DNA of 64,000 nt from Mesorhizobium sp. 65-26 (GTDB lineage: Bacteria > Pseudomonadota > Alphaproteobacteria > Rhizobiales > Rhizobiaceae), in the NCBI GenBank assembly GCA_001899205.1, contig MKVL01000004.1:124001-188000 (forward strand). The letters are read 5' to 3'. Under the pieces are notes generated by a model that had not been told where the DNA came from, searched no databases, and worked only from the letters and a program-made list of their open reading frames with translations. Every line of letters starts with the position of its first letter. Positions within the stretch are counted from its first letter, which is position 1. This document shows, one piece after another, positions 8,622 to 17,646 of the stretch. A program made the position numbers and the translations under genes.

Positions 8622-8984
8622 CTATTCGTCCCATGCCTGAACAACCGTCTGACGCGCGATGCGGCCGTCCTTCAGTTCCAGCACCGCCGCGCAGAACACT
8701 TTCGTGCCGTCCGGATAGGCGCAGGCCTGGGTGAAGGCGAGGCCGTCGCCCTGGGTGATGGTGGTCTCGACCTTGTGCGTCATCGCCCTGCTGCAGATAT
8801 CGTCCCAGAAGGTGCTGATCGCGGCCCGTCCACGAACCTCGCGCGGTTTGCTCGGCGGATTGTTGCGGTCGATCACTCGCAACAGCGCATCATCGGAATA
8901 GAAGCCTGAGAGCGTCTTGCCATCCCGACCCTCGATTGCCTTCTTGATCGCCGCGCCATTCACGGCCTCTGTCTTGGTCAACAT
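8622..8984 (-). CDS. SnoaL-like (NTF2-fold) protein
   Basis: 120 residues. The start MLTKTEAVNGAAIKKAIEGR leads to GKTLSGFYSDDALLRVIDR, then FWDDICSRAMTHKVE and a closing strand CAAVLELKDGRIARQTVVQ, the order expected for the SnoaL/NTF2-like fold. I placed the start at 8984 because GGAG lies six bases before this ATG; an ATG four codons upstream is possible. It lacks an export signal, unlike the plus-strand SnoaL-like neighbour. It lies between an exported AhpD-like gene and a small hypothetical on the same strand. Function unknown; families of this fold bind or isomerise small hydrophobic molecules. Confidence 0.8.
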   Translation of the reverse strand: MLTKTEAVNGAAIKKAIEGRDGKTLSGFYSDDALLRVIDRNNPPSKPREVRGRAAISTFWDDICSRAMTHKVETTITQGDGLAFTQACAYPDGTKVFCAAVLELKDGRIARQTVVQAWDE

Positions 8985-9083
8985 TGTTGTCTCCATGGCC
9001 CGTCTGACCGGGCGTTCGATTTGAATGCCGCTGGCTGCTCGTGATCCGGAAACTGGACTGACGGATCATGCCGGGCAGGGTTC

Positions 9084-9563
9084 TCACTGCGACTTCGCCT
9101 TGACGGCGGCGAACAGGTCGTCGGTCTGCTTCTTGAAGGTCGCAAGGTCGACCTGGCTGCCATTGAGCATCGTTGACCAGTGGCGAACGATCGCCGCCAT
9201 GGCCACGGCCTCCTTGATCTCCTCGTCGCTGGCGCCATTGGCCTTGGCCGCTATCGTGTGGAAGTAGATGCAGTACTGGCAGGGGATCTGCGACGCCACG
9301 GCAAGCCCGAGCAGTTCCTTTGTCTTGCCGTCGAGCGCGGTCTTGGGGTTGAGCTGCACCCCTTTGATCTCGGCCCAGGCGCCGGCGACCGCGACGTCCG
9401 GCAAGGTCTTGAACATGTCCGGAACCGAGCCGAGCGTAGCCTGTATGTCCTTGTAAGCGGCGCTGGCCGAAGCATCTTCGGTCCGCGCCGGGGCCATGGC
9501 CAGCAGGGTGCTTGCGCCTGCCGCCACGATGAACAGCCCGATCTTGCCATTCAGTTTCAGCAT
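9084..9563 (-). CDS. Exported AhpD-like (carboxymuconolactone decarboxylase family) protein
   Basis: 159 residues. A hydrophobic N terminus (KIGLFIVAAGASTLLAMAPA) looks like a Sec signal. The core carries the AhpD redox motif: Glu83, Cys95, Cys98 and His102 in SQIPCQYCIYFH, with the same 12-residue Glu-Cys spacing as alkylhydroperoxidase AhpD. The following NGASDEEIKEAVAMAAIVRHW is also typical. AhpD proteins reduce peroxides through this disulfide; here the protein would act outside the cytoplasm, where the reductant is unclear. A good start exists at 9563 with GGAGGA upstream. It follows the hydrolase-LuxR regulator on the same strand, 106 bases downstream. Confidence 0.83.
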   Translation of the reverse strand: MLKLNGKIGLFIVAAGASTLLAMAPARTEDASASAAYKDIQATLGSVPDMFKTLPDVAVAGAWAEIKGVQLNPKTALDGKTKELLGLAVASQIPCQYCIYFHTIAAKANGASDEEIKEAVAMAAIVRHWSTMLNGSQVDLATFKKQTDDLFAAVKAKSQ

Positions 9564-9669
9564 TTCATCCTCCGCTCGCAGGTCGTCATGGCGACATCAC
9601 CTGGCCTGCATGGGAGAATTGATACCGCCTATGGGCCTGCCGCCGCTTCGCCCGAAAGCGCCATGGCGG

Positions 9670-11265
9670 CTATGGCCCGTCCGGGCCAGCATGCCGTGCC
9701 GAAAACGCCGCCGCCGCCGCCCGGGATGGAAGGTCGAGCTTGAACAGAATGTTGGCGACGTGACGCTTGACGGTGTGCTCGCTGAGCCTCAGTTCGGCGG
9801 CGATCGCGGCGTTGCTCTTGCCGTCCGCGATCAGGCTCACCACCTCGCATTCCCGCGCCGTCAGCACGGCTGGCTCGCTCGCCCTGATCTTGGGCGGACA
9901 GGCGGGCTCCAGGTGCTGTTCCGACATCGCCCGCACCAGCGCCAGTGGTTCATCCAGTTCATCGAGGGCGATCCGGCCGGCATCGACGAAATGGAGGCCG
10001 GAACCGGGCGAGAGGTCCGCGATCAGCCGCGAAGCGAGGATATCGCCGCGTTCGGCATGGGACGCCAGCTGCGAAGCGATCCGCGCGGTCAGGCCCGTCG
10101 GTGGCCCCCGCAACTCGATCTCGCCGACATGCGCGCCCTGAGCGCTGGCAATGCCGATTTCCTGCGCGGCCTCGCGCAGCGTCGCCGCGCACCGTATGGC
10201 GCGCGCCGGGCCGTCGAAGCGGGCGATCATGGTCTCGCCATGGATATCGAGATGGCAGCCGCCATGGCGTATGACGATGTGTCGCCAGGTCTCCTGGAAG
10301 CGCAGGCTGCGCTCGTCCCACATGCGATCGCCGAGCCGCGCCGTGTCGTAGATTCGGGTGACCAGAAGCGCGGCCAGCACGCGTTCCGTCTCGGCCACGA
10401 CGGGCTCGCCGGTCAGGAACTCCTCGATCAGGTCCGCCACCCGGTCGACGTCTCCGGTCCATACGGGATGATCGCGCCCGGGGATTTCGACCAGCCGGGC
10501 GTTCGGGATGTTCCTGACAAGAAAGCGACTGGCTTCTGGGTCTACCCGGATGTCGTTGCGGCGATGGATCAGAAGCGTCGAAGCGCTGATTGTCGGCAGG
10601 ATGCCTCGAACATCGATGCCGGCATTCATGCGGGCCAGCGCTGCGGCCGCCGTCGGGCTGGCCGACAGCCGCTCGAACCGCGCCCACCATTGCACGAAAT
10701 GTGAGTCGTCTACCCGGCCGGGTGCGAAGTTGGAAAGGGTGGCGCCTGTTCCCCACGACGTCTCCGCCGTCTCGATGAAGGCGTTGAGGCGGTCGGCCGG
10801 CATCACCCATTTGTGGAAATGCGCATAGCCGCCATACAGGATAAGGGCCCGCGTCCGTTCGGGATAGGTCGCGGCGAACAGCATCGCCATCGGCGAGCCT
10901 TCCGAGGCGCCGAGCAGGGCCGCGCGGCCGCTGCCCACGGCATCCATCACGGCGCGCACGTCGTCCATGCGTGTTTCGAGATTGGGCAGGTGGTGGGTGT
11001 CGACGCGGTCGGACAGCCCCGTGCCGCGCTTGTCGAACAGGATCAGGCGCGAGAAAGCCGAAAGCCGCTTCAGGAGTCGGCTGTAGCCCTCATCCTCCCA
11101 ATGCAGGTCCAGATTGGAGATGAACCCCGGCACGAACACAAGGTCGAACGAGCCGTGACCCACCACCTGGTAGGCGATCCTAACGTCGCCGCTACGGGCG
11201 TATCGCGTCTCGATCGGCCTCACGTGCTTTTCCGCCCGGCCAGACGATTTCTTGTCGTCGACCAT
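9670..11265 (-). CDS. Alpha/beta hydrolase, cyclase-like domain and LuxR-type DNA-binding domain fusion
   Basis: 531 residues in three parts. Residues about 20-285 are an alpha/beta hydrolase (IAYQVVGHGSFDLVFVPGF) with an intact triad: Ser121 in LLGASEGSP, Asp238 in HRRNDIRVDP and His266 in GRDHPVW. Residues about 295-440 resemble a class III nucleotide cyclase domain (RFDGPARAIRCA, GAHVGEIE, GSGLHFVDAG), but the usual metal-binding aspartates are missing (VTRIYDTA and HGET where family members have FTDIVGS and GDG), so it is probably inactive. Residues about 465-525 are a LuxR/FixJ helix-turn-helix (LTARECEVVSLIADGKSNAAIA). I chose the ATG at 11265; a GTG start 20 codons upstream exists. It heads a minus-strand gene set and is a likely regulator of it. 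Confidence 0.85.
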   Translation of the reverse strand: MVDDKKSSGRAEKHVRPIETRYARSGDVRIAYQVVGHGSFDLVFVPGFISNLDLHWEDEGYSRLLKRLSAFSRLILFDKRGTGLSDRVDTHHLPNLETRMDDVRAVMDAVGSGRAALLGASEGSPMAMLFAATYPERTRALILYGGYAHFHKWVMPADRLNAFIETAETSWGTGATLSNFAPGRVDDSHFVQWWARFERLSASPTAAAALARMNAGIDVRGILPTISASTLLIHRRNDIRVDPEASRFLVRNIPNARLVEIPGRDHPVWTGDVDRVADLIEEFLTGEPVVAETERVLAALLVTRIYDTARLGDRMWDERSLRFQETWRHIVIRHGGCHLDIHGETMIARFDGPARAIRCAATLREAAQEIGIASAQGAHVGEIELRGPPTGLTARIASQLASHAERGDILASRLIADLSPGSGLHFVDAGRIALDELDEPLALVRAMSEQHLEPACPPKIRASEPAVLTARECEVVSLIADGKSNAAIAAELRLSEHTVKRHVANILFKLDLPSRAAAAAFSARHAGPDGP

Positions 11266-11405
11266 AGCAGAGACAGGCGATTTGCGGCAGCTAAACTTTA
11301 GAGGTTTGGAATATAAGGCAGACACCGTCTGACCGGCGTCGGCGCGATTTGCGGACTCTGGTGACGAACGCAGGCTGCCGTCGGCTGGCCTGCGCCGATC
11401 GACCC

Positions 11406-11717
11406 TTACTTGTGGGATGCGGCGACGTCGGCCGGAAAGGGCTTCAGCCCGAGCTTCAGGTCGGCCTGTTCCGCCGAGGCCGGCCGTCTGATCCTGGGCG
11501 CGGCGGCGATCACGAGTTCGTCGAACGCACCGGCGCCGCTGTCCAGCATTTCGAAGAACTTCTGGCGCATGCGAGGCTCCCAGAACTTGTTGATGTGCTC
11601 GGCGACGCCGGCCATTCCTTCCTCACGCGGCTTGGAATGGAAGAAGGTGGCGATCTGGTTGGCCATGCGCACCAGCTTCTCGCTGGTGCTCATGATGTGA
11701 TCTTCGTCATGCGACAT
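11406..11717 (-). CDS. fdsD: Formate dehydrogenase delta subunit
   Basis: 103 residues, a small soluble protein of the FdsD family: KLVRMANQIATFFHS, then EHINKFWEPRMRQKFFEML. In other bacteria FdsD is needed for a functional Fds complex and aids cofactor insertion. The ATG at 11717 has GGAG upstream and overlaps the fdhD stop by 11 bases, which indicates coupling. It closes the fdsG-fdsB-fdsA-fdhD-fdsD operon, and nothing else on this strand follows until the regulator at 11265. Confidence 0.92.
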   Translation of the reverse strand: MSHDEDHIMSTSEKLVRMANQIATFFHSKPREEGMAGVAEHINKFWEPRMRQKFFEMLDSGAGAFDELVIAAAPRIRRPASAEQADLKLGLKPFPADVAASHK

Positions 11718-12537
11718 GCTTGGTAACTCCGCAAACCACCCTGTCCGGATGGGTGAAAACATCGAAATCGTCGCCGCGCACCAGCGCGACCAGCGTCATC
11801 CCGGCTGCTTCCGCGGTGCGGATGGCAAGCGCGGTCGGCGCCGAGACGGCGATGATGACGGAAGCGCCGATGGCGGCGGTCTTCTGTACCATTTCGACGG
11901 ACACGCGCGAGGTGACGACCACCGCGCCGCTCGCGCCATTTATGCCGGCTTTCGCCAGCGCGCCGGCCAGCTTGTCCAGCGCGTTGTGGCGGCCGACGTC
12001 CTCGCGTGCTATGACGATGCCTTCGCCAGGAACGTAGAAGCCGGCGGCGTGCACCGCGCCGGTCTCGCTGTGCAACGGCTGAACCTTCGACAGCAGCCTG
12101 ACGGACCGGGTGACGTCCTCGGCGTCGAGCGTAAGTTTAGACGTACCGACTTCGTCGACCGACCGCATCGCCTCCTCGATCGATTCGATACCGCAGAGAC
12201 CACAGCCGACAGGTCCGGCCAGCCTGCGCCGCCGCGCCTGGAAACGCGTGTTCGCCTTGTCCCTGAGCCGGATCTGGATGTCGATCCCGGCGCCAAGGTC
12301 CTCGACCTCGATCGCCTCGATCTCGGCCGGGTCGGCGACGATGCCTTCGGTCAGCGAGAAGCCGAGCGCGAAATCCTCGAAGTCGGCCGGGCTTGCCATC
12401 ATCACCGCGTGCGTGGTGCCGGCATAGGAGAACGCCACCGGCGTTTCCTCCGGCACCATGCGGTTCGCGGCCGCGGTGCCGCTGGCGCGGTGCGCCAGCC
12501 GCGAGATCTGCGTCGTTGCTTTGCGGCGCGCGGCCAA
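11707..12537 (-). CDS. fdhD: Formate dehydrogenase accessory sulfurtransferase FdhD
   Basis: 276 residues from a TTG start at 12537. FdhD passes sulfur to the Mo-bis(MGD) cofactor of formate dehydrogenase. The essential CxxC lies at Cys112 and Cys115 (GPVGCGLCGIES), and the C-terminal half contains TGAVHAAGF, REDVGRHNALDKL and VVVTSRVS, all family hallmarks. No ATG occurs before the conserved N-terminal region; the TTG is preceded by GGAG five bases away and lies three bases after the fdsA stop, so I prefer it. Located between the catalytic subunit and fdsD, as in fdsGBACD operons where it is called fdsC. Confidence 0.92.
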   Translation of the reverse strand: MAARRKATTQISRLAHRASGTAAANRMVPEETPVAFSYAGTTHAVMMASPADFEDFALGFSLTEGIVADPAEIEAIEVEDLGAGIDIQIRLRDKANTRFQARRRRLAGPVGCGLCGIESIEEAMRSVDEVGTSKLTLDAEDVTRSVRLLSKVQPLHSETGAVHAAGFYVPGEGIVIAREDVGRHNALDKLAGALAKAGINGASGAVVVTSRVSVEMVQKTAAIGASVIIAVSAPTALAIRTAEAAGMTLVALVRGDDFDVFTHPDRVVCGVTKHVA

Positions 12538-12539
12538 GA

Positions 12540-15452
12540 TTACTCCGCCGCTTCCAGCGGAGCGATGCGCCGGCTCTGGCGCGCCTGCTCGTTGTAGTCC
12601 TTCTGCCACTCGGTCGGACCGTTGGACGGCGCCACCTGAACGGCGGTGACCTTGTACTCCGGACAGTTGGTTGCCCAGTCCGAGAAGTCGGTGGTGATCA
12701 CATTGGCCTGTGTGTCCGGGTGGTGGAACGTCGTATAGACGACGCCCGGCGCGACCCGGTCGGTGATCAGCGCGCGCAGCGTGGTCTCACCGGAGCGGCT
12801 GGCCAGCCGCACCCAGTCGCCTTCGCGGACGCCGCGAACCTCGGCGTCGTGCGGATGGATCTCCAGCCTGTCCTCGGCATGCCACGCGACGTTCTCGGTG
12901 CGCCTGGTCTGCGCGCCGACATTGTACTGGGATAGAATCCGGCCGGTGGTGAGCAGCAGCGGATAGCGCGGACCCGTCCGCTCGTCCGTCGCCACATACT
13001 CTGTGCGGATGAACTTGCCCTTGCCGCGCACGAAGCCGTCGATATGCATGATCGGCGTGCCGAGCGGCGCCTTCTCGTTGCAGGGCCACTGCACCGAGCC
13101 AACACGATCGAGCAGTTCGAACGAGACGCCGGCGAAGCTCGGCGTCGTCTTGGCGATCTCGTCCATGATCTGCGACGGATGCGTATAGTTCCAGTCCAGC
13201 CCAATGGCCCGGGCGAGTTCCTGCGTCGCTTCCCAGTCGGCGTAGCGCGCCTTCGGTTCCAATACCTTGCGCACCATGTTGATGCGGCGCTCGGCATTGG
13301 TGAAGGTGCCGTCCTTCTCGAGGAAGGTCGAGCCCGGCAGGAAGACGTGCGCGTAGTTCGCCGTCTCGTTGAGGAAGAGATCGTGCACGACCACGCACTC
13401 CATCGCGGCGAGGCCGGCGGCGACGTGCTTGGTGTCGGGGTCCGACTGCAGGATGTCTTCGCCCTGGATGTAGATGCCCTTGAAGGAGCCGTCGACGGCG
13501 GCGTCCAGCATGTTGGGAATGCGCAGGCCCGGCTCTTCGTCGAGCTTCACGCCCCACAAGCTCTCATAGATGTCGCGCACCGCTTCGCCGGAGATGTGGC
13601 GGTAGCCCGGCAGTTCGTGCGGGAACGAACCCATGTCGCACGAGCCCTGCACGTTGTTCTGGCCGCGCAGCGGGTTCACGCCGACGCCCTGCCGGCCGAT
13701 ATTGCCGGTGGCCATGGCCAGATTGGCGATCGCCATCACCGTGGTCGAGCCCTGGCTGTGCTCGGTGACGCCGAGGCCGTAGTAGATCGCGCCGTTGCCG
13801 CCCTTGGCGTAGAGCCGGGCCGCGCCACGGATCAGTTCTGGATCGACGCCGGACAATTTGCCGACGGTCTCGGGGCTGTTTTCCGGCAGGGCAACGAAGG
13901 ATGCCCAATCCTGGAATTCCGCCCAGTCGCAACGCTCGCGGATGAAGGCTTCGTCGAAAAGGCCTTCCGTGACGATGACATGCGCCAGCGCGGTCAGCAC
14001 CGCCACGTTGGTGCCGGGCTTGAGCGGCAGGTGGTAGTCCGCCGCTATATGGGCCGACTTGACCATCTCGGTGCGGCGCGGATCGATCACGATCAGCTTG
14101 GCGCCCTGGCGCAGCCGCTTCTTCAGCCGCGATGCGAACACCGGATGCGCCGAGGCCGGATTGGCGCCGATGATGACGGCGACGTCCGTGTATTCGACGG
14201 AATCGAAATCCTGCGTGCCGGCCGAGGTGCCGTAGGTCTGGCCGAGGCCATAGCCGGTCGGCGAATGGCAGACGCGGGCGCAGGTGTCGACATTGTTGTT
14301 GCGGAAGCCCTGCCGCACCAGCTTCTGCACCAGATAGGTCTCTTCGTTCGTGCAGCGTGAGGAGGTGATGCCGCCGATGGAGCTGCGTCCATACTGGTAC
14401 TGGATGCGGCGGAACTCGTTGGCCGTATGGGCGATTGCCTCTTCCCAGCTCACTTCGCGCCACGGATCGCTGATCTTCTCGCGGATCATCGGCGACAGGA
14501 TGCGGTCCTTGTGCGTGGCGTAGCCATAGGCGAAGCGTCCCTTCACGCAGGAGTGGCCGTGGTTCGCCTTGCCGTCCTTGTAAGGCATCATGCGGATGAC
14601 TTCGTCGTCCTTCACCTCGGCCTTGAACGAGCAGCCGACGCCGCAATAGGCGCAGGTGGTGACGGCGGAGCGCTCCGGCATACCCTTCTCGAGCACCGTC
14701 TTTTCGCGCAGCGCGTCGGTCGGGCAGGCCTGCACGCAGGCGCCGCAGGAGACGCATTCCGAAGCGATGAAATCCTCATGCATGCCGGCCACCATGCGGG
14801 ATTCGAAGCCGCGGCCCTCGATGGTCAGCGCGAAGGTGCCCTGCACTTCCTCGCAGGCGCGCACGCAGCGCGAGCACACGATGCACTGCGCCGGATCATA
14901 GGTGAAATAGGGGTTGGACTCGTCGCGGGCGATGTAGTCGACGGCCAGCGAGCCGTGGCCCGGCGCCACGCCGCCTTCTTCCCTGACGTGGTTACGGCCC
15001 TCGACGCCGTAGCGGTTCTCGGACAGACCGACCGATTTCGCCACCGCGTCGAATTCGCTGGCGCCGGTGCCGGCCTGCTCGTTCCAGCCGGTCGGGTGGT
15101 CGGAGACGTAGAGCTCCATGACGCCGCGACGGATGGCGTCGAGCCGGTCCGACTGGGTGCGCACCACAATACCTTCCGCGACGGGCGTCGTGCAGGAGGC
15201 CGGCGTGCCGCCGCGCCCTTCGATCTCGACCAGGCAGATGCGGCAGGAACCGAAGGAGTCCAGCATGTCGGTGGCGCAGAGCTTCGGGATCTCGACGCCG
15301 CCTTCCATCGCCGCGCGCATGATCGATGTGCCTTCCGGCACGGTGATGCTGCGGCCGTCGACCGTCAGCGTGACCTGCTTCGTCGCCTTCGACTCCGGCG
15401 TGCCGTAGTCGATCTCTTCGACGAGTGTCGGGAAGTCGGCCTTGATGTTCAT
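12540..15452 (-). CDS. fdsA: NAD-dependent formate dehydrogenase alpha (catalytic) subunit
   Basis: 970 residues. Order of domains: 2Fe-2S ferredoxin-like (Cys59, 70, 73, 87), a NuoG-like segment, two 4Fe-4S clusters (Cys190, 193, 196, 200 and Cys233, 236, 239, 243), a further 4Fe-4S binding set at the start of the molybdopterin domain (Cys267, 270, 274, 302), then the Mo-bis(MGD) oxidoreductase domain to the end. The molybdenum ligand is Cys395 followed by His396 (CARVCHSPTGYG), as in cysteine-type formate dehydrogenases. It oxidises formate to CO2 in the cytoplasm and passes electrons via FdsBG to NAD+. Start ATG at 15452 is 11 bases after the fdsB stop. Length and motifs match the family. 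Confidence 0.96.
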   Translation of the reverse strand: MNIKADFPTLVEEIDYGTPESKATKQVTLTVDGRSITVPEGTSIMRAAMEGGVEIPKLCATDMLDSFGSCRICLVEIEGRGGTPASCTTPVAEGIVVRTQSDRLDAIRRGVMELYVSDHPTGWNEQAGTGASEFDAVAKSVGLSENRYGVEGRNHVREEGGVAPGHGSLAVDYIARDESNPYFTYDPAQCIVCSRCVRACEEVQGTFALTIEGRGFESRMVAGMHEDFIASECVSCGACVQACPTDALREKTVLEKGMPERSAVTTCAYCGVGCSFKAEVKDDEVIRMMPYKDGKANHGHSCVKGRFAYGYATHKDRILSPMIREKISDPWREVSWEEAIAHTANEFRRIQYQYGRSSIGGITSSRCTNEETYLVQKLVRQGFRNNNVDTCARVCHSPTGYGLGQTYGTSAGTQDFDSVEYTDVAVIIGANPASAHPVFASRLKKRLRQGAKLIVIDPRRTEMVKSAHIAADYHLPLKPGTNVAVLTALAHVIVTEGLFDEAFIRERCDWAEFQDWASFVALPENSPETVGKLSGVDPELIRGAARLYAKGGNGAIYYGLGVTEHSQGSTTVMAIANLAMATGNIGRQGVGVNPLRGQNNVQGSCDMGSFPHELPGYRHISGEAVRDIYESLWGVKLDEEPGLRIPNMLDAAVDGSFKGIYIQGEDILQSDPDTKHVAAGLAAMECVVVHDLFLNETANYAHVFLPGSTFLEKDGTFTNAERRINMVRKVLEPKARYADWEATQELARAIGLDWNYTHPSQIMDEIAKTTPSFAGVSFELLDRVGSVQWPCNEKAPLGTPIMHIDGFVRGKGKFIRTEYVATDERTGPRYPLLLTTGRILSQYNVGAQTRRTENVAWHAEDRLEIHPHDAEVRGVREGDWVRLASRSGETTLRALITDRVAPGVVYTTFHHPDTQANVITTDFSDWATNCPEYKVTAVQVAPSNGPTEWQKDYNEQARQSRRIAPLEAAE

Positions 15453-15462
15453 CTGCCAGCTC

Positions 15463-17019
15463 CTATTCAGCCGCCACGCGCGCCGGCGCGGGCTTGAAAT
15501 CCTCGGGGAAATGCGTGATCGAGCTCATCACCGGGTAGGGCGTGAAGCCGCCCAGCGCGCAGAGCGATCCGAACTTCATCGTGTTGCAGAGGTCTGTGAC
15601 CAAAGCGAGGTTCTTGTCCGCCTCTATCCCCGCCGCGACCTTGTCGAGAACCTCCACGCCGCGCGTCGAGCCGATGCGGCAGGGCGTGCACTTGCCGCAG
15701 CTTTCAATGGCGCAGAACTCCATCGCGAAGCGGGCCTGCTTCAGCATGTCGGCCGTGTCGTCGAACACGGTGATGCCGGCATGGCCGATCAGGCCGTCGC
15801 GCTTGGCGAATTCCTCATAATCGAACGGCGTGTCGAACAGGGCGCGCGGGAAATAGGCGCCCAGCGGGCCGCCGACCTGCACCGCCTTCACGGGGCGTCC
15901 AGAGGCCGTGCCGCCGCCGATATCGTCGACGATCTCGCCCAGTGTCAGGCCGAAGGCCGTCTCGAACAGGCCGCCATTCCTGACGTTGCCGGCGATCTGG
16001 ATCGGGATCGTGCCGCGTGAGCGGCCCATGCCGAAATCCTTGTAGAAGGCGGCGCCCTTGTCCATGATGATTGGCACCGAGGCCAGCGATATCACGTTGT
16101 TGATCACCGTCGGCTTGCCGAACAGGCCCTGGATGGCCGGCAGCGGCGGCTTGGCGCGCACCACGCCGCGCTTGCCTTCGAGGCTGTTGAGCAGCGAGGT
16201 TTCCTCGCCGCAGACATAGGCGCCCGCGCCCGCGCGGATCTCCATGTCGAAGGCATTGGGCGAACCCAGCACATTGAGACCGAGAACGCCGGCCTTGCGG
16301 GCGATCGCCACCGCCTTGTTCATCGTGGCGATTGCGTGCGGATATTCCGAGCGGATGTAGACGAAGCCCTTGGTGGCGCCGGTGGCGATGCCGGCGATCG
16401 TCATGCCTTCGATCAGCACGAAGGGGTCGCCTTCCATGATCATGCGGTCGGCGAAGGTGGCGCTGTCGCCCTCGTCGGCGTTGCAGACGATGTATTTGCG
16501 CTCGGACGTCGTATCGAGCACCGTCTTCCACTTGATGCCGGTCGGGAAGCCAGCGCCGCCACGGCCGCGCAGGCCGGATTCGGTGACCTGCTTGACGACG
16601 TCGGCGGGCGCCATGGCGACCGCGTTCTGCAGGCCCTTGAGGCCGCCCAGCGACTTGTAGGCGTCGAGCGACAGCGGGTCGTTGATGCCGCAGCGCGCGA
16701 AGGTCAGGCGCGTCTGCTTGGCCAGGAACGGGATCTTGTCCGGCGCGCCCAGCCAGCGCTTGTGATGGCCGCCCTTGAGGAAGCCGCAGTCGAACAGGCT
16801 CTTCACGTCGGATGGCTTCACGGGTCCGTAGGCGACTCGGCCATTCGCCGTCGCCACCTCGACCATCGGTTCCAGGAAATAGGCGCCGCGCGAGCCGTTG
16901 CGCACGATCTTGGCTTCGACGCCGCGCTCCTTGAGTTCCTGCTCGATCGCCCGGGCGACCTTCTCGGCGCCGAGCGCCAGCGCGCCGGAATCGGCGGGGA
17001 TATAGATGCGCGGGATCAT
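15463..17019 (-). CDS. fdsB: NAD-dependent formate dehydrogenase beta subunit
   Basis: 518 residues. The first ~110 residues are a thioredoxin-like domain related to the NuoE fold but without cluster cysteines. The rest is NuoF-like: NADH-binding GRGGAGFPTGIKW near 152-164, FMN-binding GAGAYVCGEETSLL near 264-277 and a C-terminal 4Fe-4S cluster (SCGKCTPCRIGS plus a later Cys in LCNTMKFGSLCALG). It transfers electrons from the FdsA clusters to NAD+. The start overlaps the fdsG stop (ATGA at 17016-17019). Operon partner of fdsG and fdsA. Confidence 0.95.
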   Translation of the reverse strand: MIPRIYIPADSGALALGAEKVARAIEQELKERGVEAKIVRNGSRGAYFLEPMVEVATANGRVAYGPVKPSDVKSLFDCGFLKGGHHKRWLGAPDKIPFLAKQTRLTFARCGINDPLSLDAYKSLGGLKGLQNAVAMAPADVVKQVTESGLRGRGGAGFPTGIKWKTVLDTTSERKYIVCNADEGDSATFADRMIMEGDPFVLIEGMTIAGIATGATKGFVYIRSEYPHAIATMNKAVAIARKAGVLGLNVLGSPNAFDMEIRAGAGAYVCGEETSLLNSLEGKRGVVRAKPPLPAIQGLFGKPTVINNVISLASVPIIMDKGAAFYKDFGMGRSRGTIPIQIAGNVRNGGLFETAFGLTLGEIVDDIGGGTASGRPVKAVQVGGPLGAYFPRALFDTPFDYEEFAKRDGLIGHAGITVFDDTADMLKQARFAMEFCAIESCGKCTPCRIGSTRGVEVLDKVAAGIEADKNLALVTDLCNTMKFGSLCALGGFTPYPVMSSITHFPEDFKPAPARVAAE

Positions 17020-17495
17020 GAGCGTACCTCCGCGACGATCTCTTCGATCTTCTCGTCGTCGAGCCGGCCGATCACTTCGCCATCCAGCATCGCCGAGGGC
17101 GAGCAGGCGCAGAGCCCGAGGCAGTAGACCGGCTCCAGTGTAACCGATCCGTCGGCGGTGGTCCCGTGGAAATCGATGCCGAGCAATTGCTTGATCTTGG
17201 CGGCGACCGCGTCCGAGCCCATCGACTGGCAGGCCTCGGCCTGGCAGAGCTTCAGCACGTGGCGGCCGGCTGGCCGTGCCCGGAAGTCATGATAGAAGGT
17301 GACGACGCCATGCACTTCGGCGCGCGAGAGGTTCAACTCGTCGGCAATGACCGGAACCGATGCCTGCGGCACGTGGCCGAACTCCTCCTGTATGCCGTGG
17401 AGGATCGGCAGCAGGGGGCCTTCGAGACCCTTCAATTCCTGTATGATCGCCGCCGTGCGCGACGCGATCTGGGTACTTGCAGGCTGCATCGGCAT
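17016..17495 (-). CDS. fdsG: NAD-dependent formate dehydrogenase gamma subunit
   Basis: 159 residues, NuoE-like. The 2Fe-2S ligands are Cys84, Cys89, Cys125 and Cys129 (KLCQAEACQSMG and PVYCLGLCACSP). It pairs with FdsB in the diaphorase module. The ATG at 17495 has GGGAGG upstream; a longer open frame upstream lacks homology. First gene of the operon, with a 195-base gap to the lysR gene that holds a 17-bp palindrome, presumably the control region. Confidence 0.95.
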   Translation of the reverse strand: MPMQPASTQIASRTAAIIQELKGLEGPLLPILHGIQEEFGHVPQASVPVIADELNLSRAEVHGVVTFYHDFRARPAGRHVLKLCQAEACQSMGSDAVAAKIKQLLGIDFHGTTADGSVTLEPVYCLGLCACSPSAMLDGEVIGRLDDEKIEEIVAEVRS

Positions 17496-17646
17496 GCAGC
17501 GCCCTCCCTGTATGTCATAGCGCCAAATATATGCTGACCGAAGCTCCAAGCGTTTTTGAGGCAACGACACGCACAAGGCGCAATATCGCTAAGTCCTTAG
17601 GAAATCAGAGGAAACCCTCGAGATCAATAAAGCGCCGCCGTCATTC

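Noticed and set aside
13044-14360. Long open frame opposite fdsA
   Set aside because: Shadow of fdsA; no motif.
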